Assembly (NCBI GenBank): GCA_902596785.1
Contig: CACJVG010000001.1
Coordinates: forward strand, 1 to 64,000
Source: an uncultured Pelagibacteraceae bacterium
GTDB taxonomy: Bacteria > Pseudomonadota > Alphaproteobacteria > Pelagibacterales > Pelagibacteraceae
Length of the DNA stretch: 64,000 bases
Direction: 5' to 3'
The first letter of the stretch is position 1. Every line of letters starts with the position of its first letter. The notes beneath the pieces are model-generated. The model was given only the letters and a program-made list of their open reading frames with translations, ran no database searches and had not been told where the DNA came from. A program made the translations under genes and the position numbers. Of the stretch, positions 63,167 through 64,000 are shown one piece after another.

Positions 63167-63746
63167 TTATTTAATTATTTTAATAATTTTTATTTCAGGT
63201 TGCTCGTCTGTTCCAAAAAATACAGCAGATGGTTGTTCTATATTTAATGAAAGATACACGTGGTATAAACATGCAAAAAAAGCTGAGAAAAAATGGGGAA
63301 CCCCAGTTTATTTGCAGCTTGCAATTATAAAAATGGAATCCAGTTTTGACTGGTTAGCAAAACCTCCTAGACAGAAATTATTTAAAGTGTTGCCTTATAA
63401 GAGACCATCAACTTCTTTTGGGTATTCGCAGGCTGTAAAAGGAACATGGAAACAATATAAAGAAGAAACTGGGAATAAGCTTGCCGTCAGGACAAGATTT
63501 AAAGACAGTGTAGATTTTATTGGCTGGTATACCAATAAAACTGAAAAGATTTTAAAGGTTTCAAAAAAAGATGCTTTCAAGCAGTATATTGCTTATCATG
63601 AAGGGTGGGGTAACTATAAAAATTATAAAAAAAATAAAAAAGTAATTAATCTAGCCAAAAGAGTGGAGAAACAATCAAATATTTATAAGCAACAATTATC
63701 AGAATGTAAAAATTCTTTATCAACTTCAAAATATATTATTTTTTAA
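63147..63746 (+). CDS. Lipoprotein with lytic-transglycosylase-like domain
   Basis: A 199-residue protein with a lipoprotein signal (hydrophobic stretch, then ISGC with the lipid-modified Cys near residue 20). The mature part resembles SLT-type transglycosylases: QLAIIKMESSFDW with the probable catalytic Glu, then SFGYSQAVKGTWKQY and AYHEGWGNYK. It would cut glycan strands in the periplasm, feeding AmpG-type recycling. ATG 63147 is chosen because it puts the signal peptide at the N-terminus. Its stop shares TTAA with the convergent RND gene. Confidence 0.78.
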   Translation: MKILKINYLIILIIFISGCSSVPKNTADGCSIFNERYTWYKHAKKAEKKWGTPVYLQLAIIKMESSFDWLAKPPRQKLFKVLPYKRPSTSFGYSQAVKGTWKQYKEETGNKLAVRTRFKDSVDFIGWYTNKTEKILKVSKKDAFKQYIAYHEGWGNYKNYKKNKKVINLAKRVEKQSNIYKQQLSECKNSLSTSKYIIF

Positions 63747-64000
63747 TTTAGCTGTTTTTTTAACTCAATATCAACTGCATCAATTCGCTTGGTATTTTTT
63801 GCAAGAGCTAAATACATTGTTGGAGTTACATATAAAGTAAAGAAGGTTGAAATAATCATTCCTCCTAAAATTGTAGAACCCACAGCTAATCTAGAGCCTT
63901 CACCTGCACCTGGGCCAATATTTCCAATAACTAATGGAAGCATTGCTATCATTGTACTAAGTGAGGTCATTATGATTGGTCGAATTCTAAGTTGGCAAGC
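63743..64000 (-). CDS. RND-family efflux permease, C-terminal end
   Basis: The last 85 residues of a gene that continues beyond the window. The visible part, ACQLRIRPIIMTSL, then MLPLVIGNIGPGAGEGSRLAVGSTILGG and FFTLYVTPTMYLAL, matches the final helices of AcrB-type inner-membrane pumps of the HAE-1/HAE-2 kind. Substrate cannot be inferred. The ending overlaps the lipoprotein gene by four bases. Confidence 0.9.
   Translation of the reverse strand, partial: ACQLRIRPIIMTSLSTMIAMLPLVIGNIGPGAGEGSRLAVGSTILGGMIISTFFTLYVTPTMYLALAKNTKRIDAVDIELKKQLN

Overview
The window looks like a stretch of a SAR11-type alphaproteobacterium (Candidatus Pelagibacter or a close relative). This rests on the very AT-rich composition, gaps of a few bases or overlaps between most genes, gene order typical of alphaproteobacteria, a Pelagibacter-type DMSP demethylase (DmdA) gene cluster and a SAM-II riboswitch before metX. 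About 61 protein genes fill nearly all of it. I see no tRNA, rRNA, insertion sequence, phage gene or CRISPR array, and no gap above 300 bases; the largest gap is the 191 bp between metX and hisC.

Layout. 1-4050: end of trmD, rplS and the leucine genes leuC-leuD-leuB. 4077-9349: a DMSP demethylation cluster, dmdC-dmdB-(alpha/beta hydrolase)-dmdA. 9365-23818: asd, then a TCA-cycle block, sdhCDAB, mmsA, mdh, sucCD, sucAB, lpd. 23841-30690: priA and the F1 part of ATP synthase, atpHAGDC. 30682-37213 (minus): rplU-rpmA-obgE-proB-proA-nadD-rsfS-ctpA-rppH, read from a good promoter at 37240-37267. 37278-39713 (minus): metX-metW-gloB under a SAM-II riboswitch. 39905-41883: hisC-tyrA. 41880-45434 (minus): trkH, ampG and an NlpC/P60 peptidase. 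45526-49058: class I lysyl-tRNA synthetase, pyrD, rpmB and a queuosine-precursor-type transporter. 49055-52160 (minus): a polyamine locus made of a PLP decarboxylase, a deoxyhypusine-synthase-like protein and a SpeB-type ureohydrolase. 52328-53435: regA and bioY. 53550-62040: polA, a ChvI/ChvG two-component pair, ahcY, tsaE, amgK, murU. 62018-64000: gpmA, a VanZ-like protein, a lytic-transglycosylase-like lipoprotein and the end of an RND pump.

How the genes fit together. DMSP demethylation supplies methyl groups and reduced sulfur that link to methionine (metX/metW with SAM-II control) and to SAM recycling (ahcY). Its carbon can enter the adjacent TCA block, possibly through mmsA. AmpG, the NlpC/P60 peptidase, AmgK, MurU and the transglycosylase-like lipoprotein form a small cell-wall recycling set.

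Most notable observations: succinate dehydrogenase membrane subunits without either usual haem-ligating histidine; an uncharacterised hydrolase locked between dmdB and dmdA; a deoxyhypusine-synthase homologue in a polyamine operon whose leader can hide its own ribosome binding site; all six convergent gene pairs overlapping at their 3' ends; and promoters placed so that ahcY and rpmB mRNAs would be nearly leaderless.
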